This document shows positions 1-8,866 of a stretch of 64,000 bases of DNA, in pieces. This DNA is from Coraliomargarita sinensis (GTDB lineage: Bacteria; Verrucomicrobiota; Verrucomicrobiia; Opitutales; Coraliomargaritaceae), in contig NZ_QHJQ01000009.1 of the NCBI RefSeq assembly GCF_003185655.1, forward strand, positions 62,001 through 126,000. Direction: 5' to 3'. The stretch's first letter is position 1; each line of letters begins with the position of its first letter. Position numbers and translations under genes: made by a program. Under the pieces are notes generated by a model, which worked only from the letters and a program-made list of their open reading frames with translations, ran no database searches and was not told the origin of the DNA.

Positions 1-3000
1 AACCGCAGTCTGGGTTGGGATTTCCTCCCACCGGGGAGCACCCAATACACGATTGATGGCACCACATATGCAGGCTACGGTGAATCCCCACAGAGTTGGG
101 ACGTTGCTACACCGGATCCCCAAAAGACCTGGTATGCGGGCAAGCAGTACGACGAATGCTTCCGAAACGAAGCGGATATGGGACGCCTGGAATCCTGGGA
201 GGATAACTTCGATTACACGATCGAGGATAGAAACAAAGCGGGCGAACTTCTTGGATACAAGGGTGGCTACATTCTCAAACATAATGGTGAGATGTATGTC
301 AGCACATTGGAAGACGTGCATATCTCCGACCCAAGCACCGAACCGGGTGTGGGCGAGAACTGGCAAGCAAACTGGGAGGTTTTCGAAATCGAAAATGCCT
401 ACGACGTACTGGCCGACTTTGAGAACCAATATCAACATATCTGGGGTAACCGAGGCTATGAAATAGCCGGTTTCGTCTGGTGGCAGGGTCACAAGGACGG
501 TGGCGAGAAGGGGACGGATTCGAGTAACCCCGAAGTTTACGCAACCAAGTATGAGGAGAACATGAGCGACTTAATCGACGCCCTACGCGCCGAATTCAAT
601 GCCCCTAACGCACCGTTCGTCGTTGCGACTGTGGGCTTTGGTGGCGGCGGTTGGGCCCCCGGCAGCAGTGGCGACCTCATCTGGAATGCCCAAATGGCCG
701 TCGGTGACCCAAACCAGCATCCTGAGTATAGCGGCACCGTTGCATCGGTGGACACCACACCCTACTGGCGCGGGCTCGACGAGTCTCCCGGCTCGCAGGG
801 CTTCCACTACAACAACAATGCCGAGACCTATACGCTGGTCGGCGACGCGATGGGTCGGGCAATGGTTAATTTGCTCGAGACCGATACGCCACCCTTCCCG
901 AATCCGATGACCTTTCAGATTGAGCCATCAGCGGTCGATGCGAACACAGTGGGCATGGTGGCAACCGCAGCCGAAGCGACCACACTGAGTGGCGAAGTGG
1001 AGTATTATTTTGAGGAAACTTCCGGAAACTCAGAGGGAAATGACAGCGGTTGGCAAAGCAGCACGAGTTATACGGATTATGGCCTTACTAGCGGACTGAC
1101 CTACAGCTACCGGGTCAAGTCACGTGATACTAGCAACGGATTAGAGAGTGAATGGTCAGACGCAGTCGCAGTCACCGCCCAAATCGACGAAGCTGCACCG
1201 AATCCGGATCCGATGAGCTTCGAAACACTTCCCACAACCCTGGGAGAAAACTCGATCACCATGACGGCAACCACCGCCTTGGATATCAACGGACCCGTCG
1301 AGTATTTCTTCGAGTGTACCAACGATGCTGGGCAGAGCAGTTCATGGCAGACGAGCGCGACCTACACACCCACGAACTTGAGCGACAGCACGCAGTACAC
1401 CTTCACTGTGAAAGCCCGCGACAGCCAGGGGAACGAGACCGCTGCCTCCGGTTCCGAATCGGCGACCACCGACTCGCCGGACACGACCCCGCCGGACCCG
1501 GATCCGATGAGCTTCGCCTCCCAGCCAACTGCGCTGGGCGAAAATTCCATCACCATGACCGCCACGACGGCCATGGACGACAGCCAGGTACAGTACTACT
1601 TCGAATGTACCAACGAAGCGGAATTCAGCAGTGGCTGGCAGGATGATACGACCTACGTCGCCACCGGCCTGACTCCGGGCACAGAGTACACCTTCAGGGT
1701 CCGCGCGCAGGACAAAAGCCCCGCGCAAAATACCACCGCAAATTCCGAGGCCGCTTCGGCCACGACGGATGCACCGGATGAGACCGCGCCGACTGTTAAT
1801 ACGTTCGATCCGTCAGATGGATCCAACGGCATTCCGATTGACTCCGATTTAGTGATCACCTTCGACGAAGAAGTCACCATCGGCACTGGGCTGATAACCA
1901 TCAAAAACCTCACCGATGGATCTCAATCCACGATTGATGTAGCGGACGGCTCCCAGATTTCGTTGAACGGCAGCGTACTGACAATCAATCCGACTTCCAA
2001 TCTACTTCAAAGTAAGGATTACGCCATCCAGATTGCGGCGACTGTGATCGATGATCTGGTCGATAACAGCTTTGCAGGCATATCGGATGACACGACATGG
2101 AATTTCACCACGGAGGATCCGCCCCCCGACGGCTTGGTTTTCTCTGATGATTTTGAAACCCCCGCGGTTGCTCCTGGCTACAACACGGCCAATACCAGCA
2201 AACAAATAAATAGCACGAAATGGGTTCGGTCCAGTGAAGGCTACGGCGGCGACCGGAGCGGTATTGTGAATGAGGCTGAAAATGAGCCTGCGTTCTTTAC
2301 CGACCCAACCGGCGAGCAAGCCTGGGCCGGACGTTACAGCTCCAACACCGGGGTCACCACCGCCTATCAACAGATTGGAACCCTCGCCACGGGCCAAACC
2401 ATCACCGTGACCTTTGACGCCGTCATCGACGGAGAAAATGGCGGATCGGACATCGATGCTTATCTCGTTGTTTTTGATGGGGATGAAAGCACTCGTCGCG
2501 ACCAAGTTCAGAGTGCCATGAACGGAACCTTCGGTTCGCTAAAGAGATATACCGACACAGCCGGAGCCAGCTACGCCAACTTCAGCTTCAGCTACACCGT
2601 GGGTGATCCTGTCCATGATAATAATGGAGACGTTGGCACAGGAGATGGAACCACGGCCTGGGACACTTCTTTACTCGGCAAAGATATCGCCCTGCGCTTC
2701 AAACACACGGATGATGCCATTATCGATAATGTGGAGATCACCATTACAACGAACGATAGCGATACCACGCCACCGACGACCTCGACCCTGAGCCCAACCG
2801 ACGGAGCAACAAATGTCCCCATCGGGGCCAACCTTGTCGTAACCTTCGATGAAGATGTTGCGGTAGCGAGTGGCCTGATCACGCTCAAGAACCTGACCGA
2901 TTCCACAGCAAGCACGATCGACATTATCGACGGCACCCAAATCTCGATCTCCGGGCCCACCGTCACCATCAATCCGACGAGTAACCTTTTGAAAGGGAAA

Positions 3001-3513
3001 GACTACGCCGTCCAAATCGCAGGCACCGCCATCGAGGATACTTCCGGGAACGCCTTTGCCGGGATCAGTGATGACAGCACCTGGAGCTTCCGCACGGTCG
3101 CACCCGACTTCTCCGAGTGGATTTCGGGCTACAATGTCGGCAACCAAAATGGTCCGGATCAGGATGCGGATGGAGACGGGCTTTCCAATGCGGCCGAGAA
3201 CTATTTCGGCACCGATCCGAGCACCTACAGTGCCGGCCTGTCCGCGGCGCAATTCAATAGCGGCAGCGAGGCCTCCTTCGAGTTCCAGCATCCGATGAAC
3301 AACAGCCCGGCCAACGATTTGACGGCGACTTACATGTGGACATCGGATCTCCGTAACGCATTCCTAAGTGACGGAGTCGAAGATGACAGCGGAACGACCG
3401 TCACATTTGATCAAGGAACGCCTGCCGGTGGTGTCGTCAACGTGACCGCCAACATTACGGGAACGCAAACGAAGCAAATCTTCGTCACTGTTGATGTCAG
3501 CCAGGATCCGTAA
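1..3513 (+). CDS. Giant secreted SASA-type acetylesterase with FN3 and Ig-like domains (5' end outside window)
   Basis: The frame is open from base 1 to the stop at 3511, giving 1170 residues, so the start lies to the left. Residues 1-295 are the latter part of a SASA/SGNH carbohydrate esterase domain, with the family motif SLGWDFLPPGS at 3-13 and GFVWWQGHKDGG near 157. The nucleophile serine block is outside the window. Three FN3-like repeats follow (about 300-590), then two Ig-like repeats of the SbsA/Big_5 type (about 593-705 and 920-1030) around a beta-rich segment of about 200 residues. A C-terminal domain (about 1037-1170) with DADGDGLSNAAENYFGTDP is shared with the esterase at 50628-55499. 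There is no PEP-CTERM tail. It probably acts outside the cell, removing acetyl groups from polysaccharide. The substrate cannot be read from the sequence. Confidence 0.85.
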   Translation, partial: NRSLGWDFLPPGSTQYTIDGTTYAGYGESPQSWDVATPDPQKTWYAGKQYDECFRNEADMGRLESWEDNFDYTIEDRNKAGELLGYKGGYILKHNGEMYVSTLEDVHISDPSTEPGVGENWQANWEVFEIENAYDVLADFENQYQHIWGNRGYEIAGFVWWQGHKDGGEKGTDSSNPEVYATKYEENMSDLIDALRAEFNAPNAPFVVATVGFGGGGWAPGSSGDLIWNAQMAVGDPNQHPEYSGTVASVDTTPYWRGLDESPGSQGFHYNNNAETYTLVGDAMGRAMVNLLETDTPPFPNPMTFQIEPSAVDANTVGMVATAAEATTLSGEVEYYFEETSGNSEGNDSGWQSSTSYTDYGLTSGLTYSYRVKSRDTSNGLESEWSDAVAVTAQIDEAAPNPDPMSFETLPTTLGENSITMTATTALDINGPVEYFFECTNDAGQSSSWQTSATYTPTNLSDSTQYTFTVKARDSQGNETAASGSESATTDSPDTTPPDPDPMSFASQPTALGENSITMTATTAMDDSQVQYYFECTNEAEFSSGWQDDTTYVATGLTPGTEYTFRVRAQDKSPAQNTTANSEAASATTDAPDETAPTVNTFDPSDGSNGIPIDSDLVITFDEEVTIGTGLITIKNLTDGSQSTIDVADGSQISLNGSVLTINPTSNLLQSKDYAIQIAATVIDDLVDNSFAGISDDTTWNFTTEDPPPDGLVFSDDFETPAVAPGYNTANTSKQINSTKWVRSSEGYGGDRSGIVNEAENEPAFFTDPTGEQAWAGRYSSNTGVTTAYQQIGTLATGQTITVTFDAVIDGENGGSDIDAYLVVFDGDESTRRDQVQSAMNGTFGSLKRYTDTAGASYANFSFSYTVGDPVHDNNGDVGTGDGTTAWDTSLLGKDIALRFKHTDDAIIDNVEITITTNDSDTTPPTTSTLSPTDGATNVPIGANLVVTFDEDVAVASGLITLKNLTDSTASTIDIIDGTQISISGPTVTINPTSNLLKGKDYAVQIAGTAIEDTSGNAFAGISDDSTWSFRTVAPDFSEWISGYNVGNQNGPDQDADGDGLSNAAENYFGTDPSTYSAGLSAAQFNSGSEASFEFQHPMNNSPANDLTATYMWTSDLRNAFLSDGVEDDSGTTVTFDQGTPAGGVVNVTANITGTQTKQIFVTVDVSQDP

Positions 3514-3551
3514 ATAGAACCTTGTCCTGCCACCGAAAGCTCGGAATTTAC

Positions 3552-3585
3552 AAAAGGGAGAACCTCTACGGGTTCTCCCTTTTTT
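3552..3585. terminator. Bidirectional-looking hairpin terminator
   Basis: A 13-base stem (AAAAGGGAGAACC with GGTTCTCCCTTTT) and a short loop are followed by a T run on the plus strand and preceded by an A run, 38 bases after the stop of the giant esterase. It should end that transcript. Confidence 0.85.
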
Positions 3586-3651
3586 GGAGATGTGACTCAC
3601 TGACGAATACATTACTTTACAGACAAAGATGAGTGCTTGGCCTTTCCGGAA

Positions 3652-3948
3652 ATGTCCGCTTTATCGATACCTCCGCCTCCTTCAATCTTCTCTCCGCCCC
3701 TGAACAAGTGGAGACCACCTTCGATCCGGGAAACCGTACAGCACCTCGTCAAAATCAACCATGGTCGCACCGTCTTCCTCGTTCGCAAGGAGCGCTGCAA
3801 ACCAAAAATGGAAACCGTCGAGCGTGTCTTCCTTGAAGAACTGGAAGGCCACGGGATCAAAAGCGGGGCCCACCATTTGCCCCACGGGGAAGAGAGACCG
3901 AAAGCAAAAGACGACAAAGGCCAGGTTCGTACCGGGTGTGACGGTTAA
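3652..3948 (+). CDS. Hypothetical small protein (98 aa)
   Basis: I do not recognise this protein. The plus-strand frame has codon use like its neighbours (GTC TTC CTT GAA GAA CTG GAA GGC), whereas overlapping frames on both strands do not. The product has a proline-rich start (IPPPPSIFSPPLNKW), then a basic stretch GRTVFLVRKERCKPK, and a hydrophilic C-terminus. I chose the ATG at 3652. A TTG at 3637 in the same frame is possible. It follows a strong terminator, so it needs its own promoter. No signal peptide or membrane segment is seen. Opposite-strand frames over the same bases are the main alternative. Confidence 0.4.
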   Translation: MSALSIPPPPSIFSPPLNKWRPPSIRETVQHLVKINHGRTVFLVRKERCKPKMETVERVFLEELEGHGIKSGAHHLPHGEERPKAKDDKGQVRTGCDG

Positions 3949-4160
3949 GCCAGCGACCGAAATGTCGCCAACTTGAAAACTATTAGCCAAAATAGATTTT
4001 GGAGCGAATCGAGATCGGCATCAGCCTCCTATGGTAGGAAGAAATGCCCTCATGTCGCCGCGTTGGGCTCGCAGCGATTCAATAATAATGCTTCGCTGCA
4101 ACAACGTGCCAAAAGATGCTTTTTCATTGAGTATCCCCGTCGAGCGGTTGAATTGATAGT

Positions 4161-4886
4161 ATGCAAATTCACGCCCATGCGCTGACCGACCAAGGTCAGA
4201 TCCGCCACGAAAACCAGGACGCCTATTTCATGGATGAGGTGAACCAGGTATATGCGGTGGCCGACGGATTGGGCGGTCTACCCGGGGGCGCAGAAGCAAG
4301 CCGGCGAATTGTCGAACTACTCCAGGCGAGCTCGGAGAGACTCCGGGTTCAGGAAGCGTCTGTCGATCTCGCGGAGTTCATTATCGGCATCAATCAAATC
4401 GTCGCCAGCGAATCGATGGAAAGCCATCCCATGACCGGCTCCGGCAGTACGCTCACGCTTTGCCAAATTACCGATAACCAGCTACAAATCGGCCATGTCG
4501 GGGACTCGGCCGCCTACTTGCTTAGGGACGGCAAGCTGCAAAAGCTGACCGTAGACCATACACTGGAACAGGAATTGATTAATGAGCACGGCGAAAAAGC
4601 CCGTCAGCATATGCCGCCGGAGTACCCGCATACCCTGACACGCTGCATCGGCCAGGAAAATGAGCTCCGGGTGGATCAAACCAGTGTGCAACTCCAGTCC
4701 GGCGACCGGATTCTTCTTTGTACGGATGGCTTGAACAAAGTGGTGGCTGAAACAGAGATCGCCCAAACGCTTGGTGCCGATCTCGACCCCGAGGAGATTA
4801 CCAGGCGACTGACCGAGACAGCCAACGCACAATCAGGACCGGACAACATCACCATTATCACCTTAATTTTGAGCGACTGCGACTAG
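4161..4886 (+). CDS. PP2C-family protein serine/threonine phosphatase
   Basis: A 241-residue stand-alone PP2C (PPM) phosphatase, the usual length for bacterial PrpC/Stp proteins. It would remove phosphate from Ser/Thr in cytoplasmic proteins, using two metal ions. Visible motifs are RHENQD at 15-20, VADGLGG at 33-39 (metal-binding Asp35 and Gly36), GHVGDSAAYLL near 112, LCTDGLNKVV near 189 and GPDNITII near 229. The start follows an AT-rich stretch. The 3' end abuts the next gene directly (TAG then ATG), so the two are translated together. No Ser/Thr kinase gene is in the window, so its partner kinase must be elsewhere. A response regulator 418 bases downstream suggests a small signalling group. 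Confidence 0.92.
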   Translation: MQIHAHALTDQGQIRHENQDAYFMDEVNQVYAVADGLGGLPGGAEASRRIVELLQASSERLRVQEASVDLAEFIIGINQIVASESMESHPMTGSGSTLTLCQITDNQLQIGHVGDSAAYLLRDGKLQKLTVDHTLEQELINEHGEKARQHMPPEYPHTLTRCIGQENELRVDQTSVQLQSGDRILLCTDGLNKVVAETEIAQTLGADLDPEEITRRLTETANAQSGPDNITIITLILSDCD

Positions 4887-5192
4887 ATGAAGAAATCAGA
4901 AATTTTTCTGCCCAAAGTCGAAGCGAACCCGGATAATATGCTGTTTCGCTTCAGCCTCGGACAAGCCCTCTACGAGGAAGGCGAGACCCGAGCCTGCATC
5001 GAGCACCTGCAGAAATGCGCTGACTCCCGCACGGACTGGATGCTGCCCCGTATCCTGCTGGGCAAGGCGCTCATCGAATCCGGCCAGCGGGAGACGGCCG
5101 AACCGGTGCTCAAACAAGCTTTGGACCTGGCGGTTGCCCAGCATCATGAGGAACCTGCAGCCGAGCTTCAGGAGCTACTCTCGGGCTTCTGA
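4887..5192 (+). CDS. Small TPR-like protein
   Basis: A 101-residue protein made almost entirely of two or three helix pairs of tetratricopeptide type (for example NMLFRFSLGQALYEEG, then WMLPRILLGKALIESGQ). Such proteins act as protein-binding scaffolds and have no catalytic site. The ATG directly follows the phosphatase stop codon, so it is probably translationally coupled and may be a partner of the phosphatase. No signal peptide is seen. Similar short TPR proteins next to PP2C genes occur in this phylum, but the role is inferred from position only. Confidence 0.8.
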   Translation: MKKSEIFLPKVEANPDNMLFRFSLGQALYEEGETRACIEHLQKCADSRTDWMLPRILLGKALIESGQRETAEPVLKQALDLAVAQHHEEPAAELQELLSGF

Positions 5193-5242
5193 TACCGCTG
5201 TATTATCTGATTGCCAAAATCGCGGGCCGAAAGGAGAATAAT

Positions 5243-5284
5243 ATGAGAGAGCTGCGTCGCTGCAGCCTTCCCTTACCCCTGTAA
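5243..5284 (+). CDS. Possible 13-residue leader peptide
   Basis: A strong Shine-Dalgarno (AAAGGAG, 5231-5236) sits seven bases before ATG at 5243, opening a 13-codon frame (MRELRRCSLPLPL) that stops at 5282. The response-regulator gene begins 20 bases later and has no visible Shine-Dalgarno of its own. The mini-frame could therefore be a coupling leader. It is too short for a codon-use test. Confidence 0.25.
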   Translation: MRELRRCSLPLPL

Positions 5285-5304
5285 AACCCAGCCCCTGCCC
5301 CGCC

Positions 5305-5727
5305 ATGACCATTCCTACCAATGCCAGCACGAGCAGTGCGAAAGACCCCAAGACATTGCTCAAAGGAAAGCGCGTGTGTATCCTCGACGATGAAAGCGCT
5401 CCCATCGCGATTCTTGAAGCCAACCTCGCAAAGTTCGGCCTTCAAACCCACTCGTTCAATCAACCCGGTCCGGCCTTGACTCATTTGCGAACTGACCGGC
5501 CGGACATCCTACTCCTCGACATCATGATGCCGGAAATGGACGGCTGGGAATTTTATACAACGATACGGAGCGAACCGGAGCTGAACGACCTTCCCGTCCT
5601 GTTCGTGACCTGTCTGGCTGATCAGGAACTTGAGCGCGAGATGGAACAGGACGGCCTCTGCGCCACCCTGAGCAAGCCTGTCTTCAGCGATCAACTTTTG
5701 GAAAAGCTGATGCAACTACTGGGCTAG
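5305..5727 (+). CDS. Single-domain response regulator (CheY-like receiver)
   Basis: The 140-residue product is a receiver domain with a 20-residue hydrophilic N-terminal extension and no output domain. The acidic pair lies in VCILDDE (about 26-32). The phospho-acceptor is Asp72 in LLLDIMMPEMDGW, the switch residue is Thr102 in FVTCLADQ, and the conserved lysine is Lys124 in LSKPVF. A sensor kinase would phosphorylate it and it would signal by binding partners. No kinase gene is adjacent; the nearest in the window is at 26985-28163 and there is no evidence linking them. It converges with nuoN, 26 bases apart. Confidence 0.93.
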   Translation: MTIPTNASTSSAKDPKTLLKGKRVCILDDESAPIAILEANLAKFGLQTHSFNQPGPALTHLRTDRPDILLLDIMMPEMDGWEFYTTIRSEPELNDLPVLFVTCLADQELEREMEQDGLCATLSKPVFSDQLLEKLMQLLG

Positions 5728-5753
5728 CCGAATGCATCGCAGACCCTCCGTGT

Positions 5754-7271
5754 CTAGGGAATCACCGGTAGCGCTGCAGGCAGCACACCCAGCACCACTG
5801 TAGCCACCACGAGACAACCAAAGAGGAAACGGTCCCCGGCCAGAGTTTGGCCGTGGGTATCATCCACCATCTCGCTTGTCGGCGCACTGAAATAGCATTC
5901 CCGGATCCAGCCGAAGTAGTAGTAGATCGAGATCGCGACACCCAGAATTGAAATTCCCAAGAGGCCGTAAAGCCCTGCTTGATACGCGGCGACGAAGAGA
6001 AAGAGTTTACCGATGAAACCGCCGAGTGGCGGGATACCGGCCAAAGAACCGAGTCCGACAGCAAGCACGCCACTGAGGAAAGGTCGCTTACGCGAGTAGT
6101 TCACGTAGTGGTCGAGCTCCTGATCCGCATCCTCGGAGCCAGCATTGAGGGACATGACCCCAAACACGGCAAAAGAGGCCAACAAGTACGTGACGAGATA
6201 GAAGATGACGGCGTAGACCGCCCATTCTACGCCTCGCATGGCTGCGACAACGCCGAGCAATAGATAGCCTGCGTGGGCAATACCGGAAAGACCCATCAAA
6301 CGCTTCACATTGCGCTGGGTGACGGCGGCGATATTGCCGAAAAGGATCGTTGCAGCTGCGATGTAAGACAGCACGGGCACCAGTAGTTCATTCAGCGCGG
6401 CAAACGGCCCCAACACCAAGGTAATTAATACCATGAATCCGGCCGCTTTCGATGCGATAGCCAGATAGGCCGTGACCGGGGTTGGCGCACCTTGATACAC
6501 ATCCGGGACCCAGATTTGAAAAGGCACGGCACCAATCTTGAAACAGACCCCGGCAATCACGAGCAGCGCGCCAATGTTGACGATCAAATTACCACCATTC
6601 AGTTGGTTGAGTCCGATGAAGGCCTGAAGCTGCTCGTAGCTCAGGGAATCCCTGCTGTAGCCGGGCAGATCAGGGTTTCCGGCCACTCCGTAAAGAAGCA
6701 CGATACCGAAAAGCAGGATAGCCGAGCTGAGAGCGCCGAGGATGAGGTACTTCAACCCCGCTTCCAGTGAGAAAGCGCTGTTCCGGCAGTAGGCCACCAA
6801 CACGTAAAATGCGACGGTCACCGTCTCCAGCGCGACAAAGAGCATGACGAAGTTGGCACTCTGAACCAGCAGCATCATGGCTGCCGCAATCAGAATAACC
6901 AGATGGTAGAACTCCGTCTTGGCGAGCGACTGCTTGGAAAGATAGATCTGTCCAAGGTAGCAGACCAGGATCGAGCTCAACAAAAAGAAAGCCCGCATGA
7001 TCTGGGTGACGTCGGTATGCTGGATCATACCACTGAAATACGTGCCCCGGTAGAGGTGGCAGCCGCTGATACAGGTAAAGGCGTAAACGCCGACCAGGAC
7101 CTGCCCCCAGATCGCAATACGGGGAATCAAGCTGCGGCGCTCCCTGGGCAGGAACATTTCCGCGACCAACAGACCCAATGCCAAAACCCCCAGCAGGATC
7201 TCAGGCATAACTGCAGTCCATTCGTTGCTCGCGGTATAGCCGCGGAGAAATTCTACAAGAAGCTCGTTCAT
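5754..7271 (-). CDS. nuoN: NADH-quinone oxidoreductase subunit N
   Basis: This 505-residue protein with about 14 membrane helices is one of the three antiporter-like, proton-pumping subunits of respiratory complex I in the inner membrane. The family signature region is visible, including FKIGAVPFQIWVPDVYQG (near 255) with its key lysine, and GLSGIAHAGYLLLG (near 330). It is the last gene of the operon. Its start codon overlaps the nuoM stop by one base. Length matches the family (about 480-510). No terminator hairpin is visible in the 26 bases before the convergent response-regulator gene. Confidence 0.97.
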   Translation of the reverse strand: MNELLVEFLRGYTASNEWTAVMPEILLGVLALGLLVAEMFLPRERRSLIPRIAIWGQVLVGVYAFTCISGCHLYRGTYFSGMIQHTDVTQIMRAFFLLSSILVCYLGQIYLSKQSLAKTEFYHLVILIAAAMMLLVQSANFVMLFVALETVTVAFYVLVAYCRNSAFSLEAGLKYLILGALSSAILLFGIVLLYGVAGNPDLPGYSRDSLSYEQLQAFIGLNQLNGGNLIVNIGALLVIAGVCFKIGAVPFQIWVPDVYQGAPTPVTAYLAIASKAAGFMVLITLVLGPFAALNELLVPVLSYIAAATILFGNIAAVTQRNVKRLMGLSGIAHAGYLLLGVVAAMRGVEWAVYAVIFYLVTYLLASFAVFGVMSLNAGSEDADQELDHYVNYSRKRPFLSGVLAVGLGSLAGIPPLGGFIGKLFLFVAAYQAGLYGLLGISILGVAISIYYYFGWIRECYFSAPTSEMVDDTHGQTLAGDRFLFGCLVVATVVLGVLPAALPVIP

Positions 7272-8851
7272 TATCGGGATTCCTCCTCGTGAATCGTTAC
7301 CTTGGGCTGTTCAGCTTGTGCGTGAACAGGCAAGTGGCTTTCCTCCTGCGAATAGAGCGTCGTTAGCTCGCGGTCGGCGTCGTCTGAGAAGAAGCGTGGA
7401 AAAATCCCCGTCAGCACGAGACCGGCAATTAGTATGGAAGCCGGCAATTTTTCGTACCCCTTGAGGTCTTCAATCGAATCATTGCCGAGCCGCTCGGCGA
7501 ACCTATCGCTCGGCTGGCCGAAGAAAATATTTGCGACGGCACGCAGTCCGTAAATCGCCGATATGATGATCCCGATTGCCGCCGGTGCCACGATCCAGCG
7601 GGTCAAGTCGGACTCTGCCAGTGCGGCAAAAATCGTGAACTCCCCCCAGAAGTTACCGAAGCCCGGCAGGCCGATACTCGCCATACTACCGGCAACAAAG
7701 AATCCTGCCAATACCGGTGCCTTGGTTGCGAGACCGCCCATTGAGGACATGTCAAAAGTTTGGCTGCGGTGATAGATACAGGTGGAAAGCATGAACAGCA
7801 GGGCCACCGAAAATCCGTGTGCCACCATCATGAGAAGCGCGCCGCCGGCACCGGCCACCGAGAAGCAGGCCAGCCCCAAAAAGGCATAACCCATATGCAT
7901 GACCGAGCTGTAACCGAGCATCATCTTAAGGTCTTTCTGAGCCAAAGTCACCAGACCGATAAAGATGATATTGCCGAGTGCGAGCCAGACGATCCAGGGG
8001 AACCAGTGGGCCGCACCAGCAGGCAGTAGTGGTCCGGCGATCTGAAGCAGACCATAGAGACCGAACTTCTTGAGCACGCCGGCATGGAGCATGGCGGCTC
8101 CGGTCGGGGCCACCGCATAACCTTTTGGAGCCCAACTATGGAATGGAAAAAGCGAAACCAGAATCCCGAAGCCAAAGAGGAGCAAGGCGTAGATGTTGTT
8201 CTGGATCGTGTCTCCAAGCGGCTGCGAAGTGAGGTAGTTACGAAGCTCCAACAGAGAGAAGGAGTCCGCCCCGCTCTCGACGTAGAGTGCAATCAGACCG
8301 AGCAGCGAGAGCAAAGCTCCGACGGTCAGATAAATCGTCATTTCGATCGCGGCCCCACGTCGTCCGGCCCCACCCCAGATACCAATCATGATGAAGGTGG
8401 GAATTAGTGCGAACTCGTGGAAGAAGTAGAAAAAGAAAACGTCGACCGAGGCGAAAGTCCCCATGAGCCCCCCCAGCATGAAGAGCAGCAAAGCAAGGTA
8501 GATATGGGGACGCTCGGCATTCGAATACATCGCGTAGAGCCCGGCGGCAAAGCCTACCGTGCCCGCCAGGATAAAGAGTGGCATGGATATCCCGTTCAGA
8601 CCGAGATGAAGATAAATTCCGATGCTTTCCAGCCCGGTTGGTAGTCGCAGCTCGAAATTGTATCCACCCACCAGCGTCGGCTCGAACAAACAGTAGAGCA
8701 TGAGGCCAATGATCAGCGGCCAGCCGAAGCCAAAGGCCGCGACCGCACGCCGGGTGGTTGCATCAAAGCGGGCACCGAAAAGCAAAATCACACCTGCCAA
8801 AATCGGCGCGAGAATCGCAGCTAGTAGAAAATATGAGTTCGTATCGTTCAT
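7271..8851 (-). CDS. nuoM: NADH-quinone oxidoreductase subunit M
   Basis: A 526-residue polytopic membrane protein of the antiporter-like complex I subunits, related to NuoL and NuoN. Diagnostic stretches are EFALIPTFIMIGIWGG (near 140), with the conserved glutamate, and SLFPFHSWAPKGYAVAPTG (near 230), with lysine in the pumping channel. The C-terminus is a hydrophilic tail of about 50 residues, ending in a charged stretch, that is longer than needed for the membrane core. It overlaps nuoN by one base and follows nuoL by 15 bases. Confidence 0.97.
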   Translation of the reverse strand: MNDTNSYFLLAAILAPILAGVILLFGARFDATTRRAVAAFGFGWPLIIGLMLYCLFEPTLVGGYNFELRLPTGLESIGIYLHLGLNGISMPLFILAGTVGFAAGLYAMYSNAERPHIYLALLLFMLGGLMGTFASVDVFFFYFFHEFALIPTFIMIGIWGGAGRRGAAIEMTIYLTVGALLSLLGLIALYVESGADSFSLLELRNYLTSQPLGDTIQNNIYALLLFGFGILVSLFPFHSWAPKGYAVAPTGAAMLHAGVLKKFGLYGLLQIAGPLLPAGAAHWFPWIVWLALGNIIFIGLVTLAQKDLKMMLGYSSVMHMGYAFLGLACFSVAGAGGALLMMVAHGFSVALLFMLSTCIYHRSQTFDMSSMGGLATKAPVLAGFFVAGSMASIGLPGFGNFWGEFTIFAALAESDLTRWIVAPAAIGIIISAIYGLRAVANIFFGQPSDRFAERLGNDSIEDLKGYEKLPASILIAGLVLTGIFPRFFSDDADRELTTLYSQEESHLPVHAQAEQPKVTIHEEESR

Positions 8852-8866
8852 GCTGATATTGCCGCC

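Noticed and set aside
3612..3990. Two overlapping minus-strand frames of about 100 codons near the PP2C gene
   Set aside because: Codon use favours the plus-strand frame 3652-3948; neither minus frame has a plausible start site or family resemblance.
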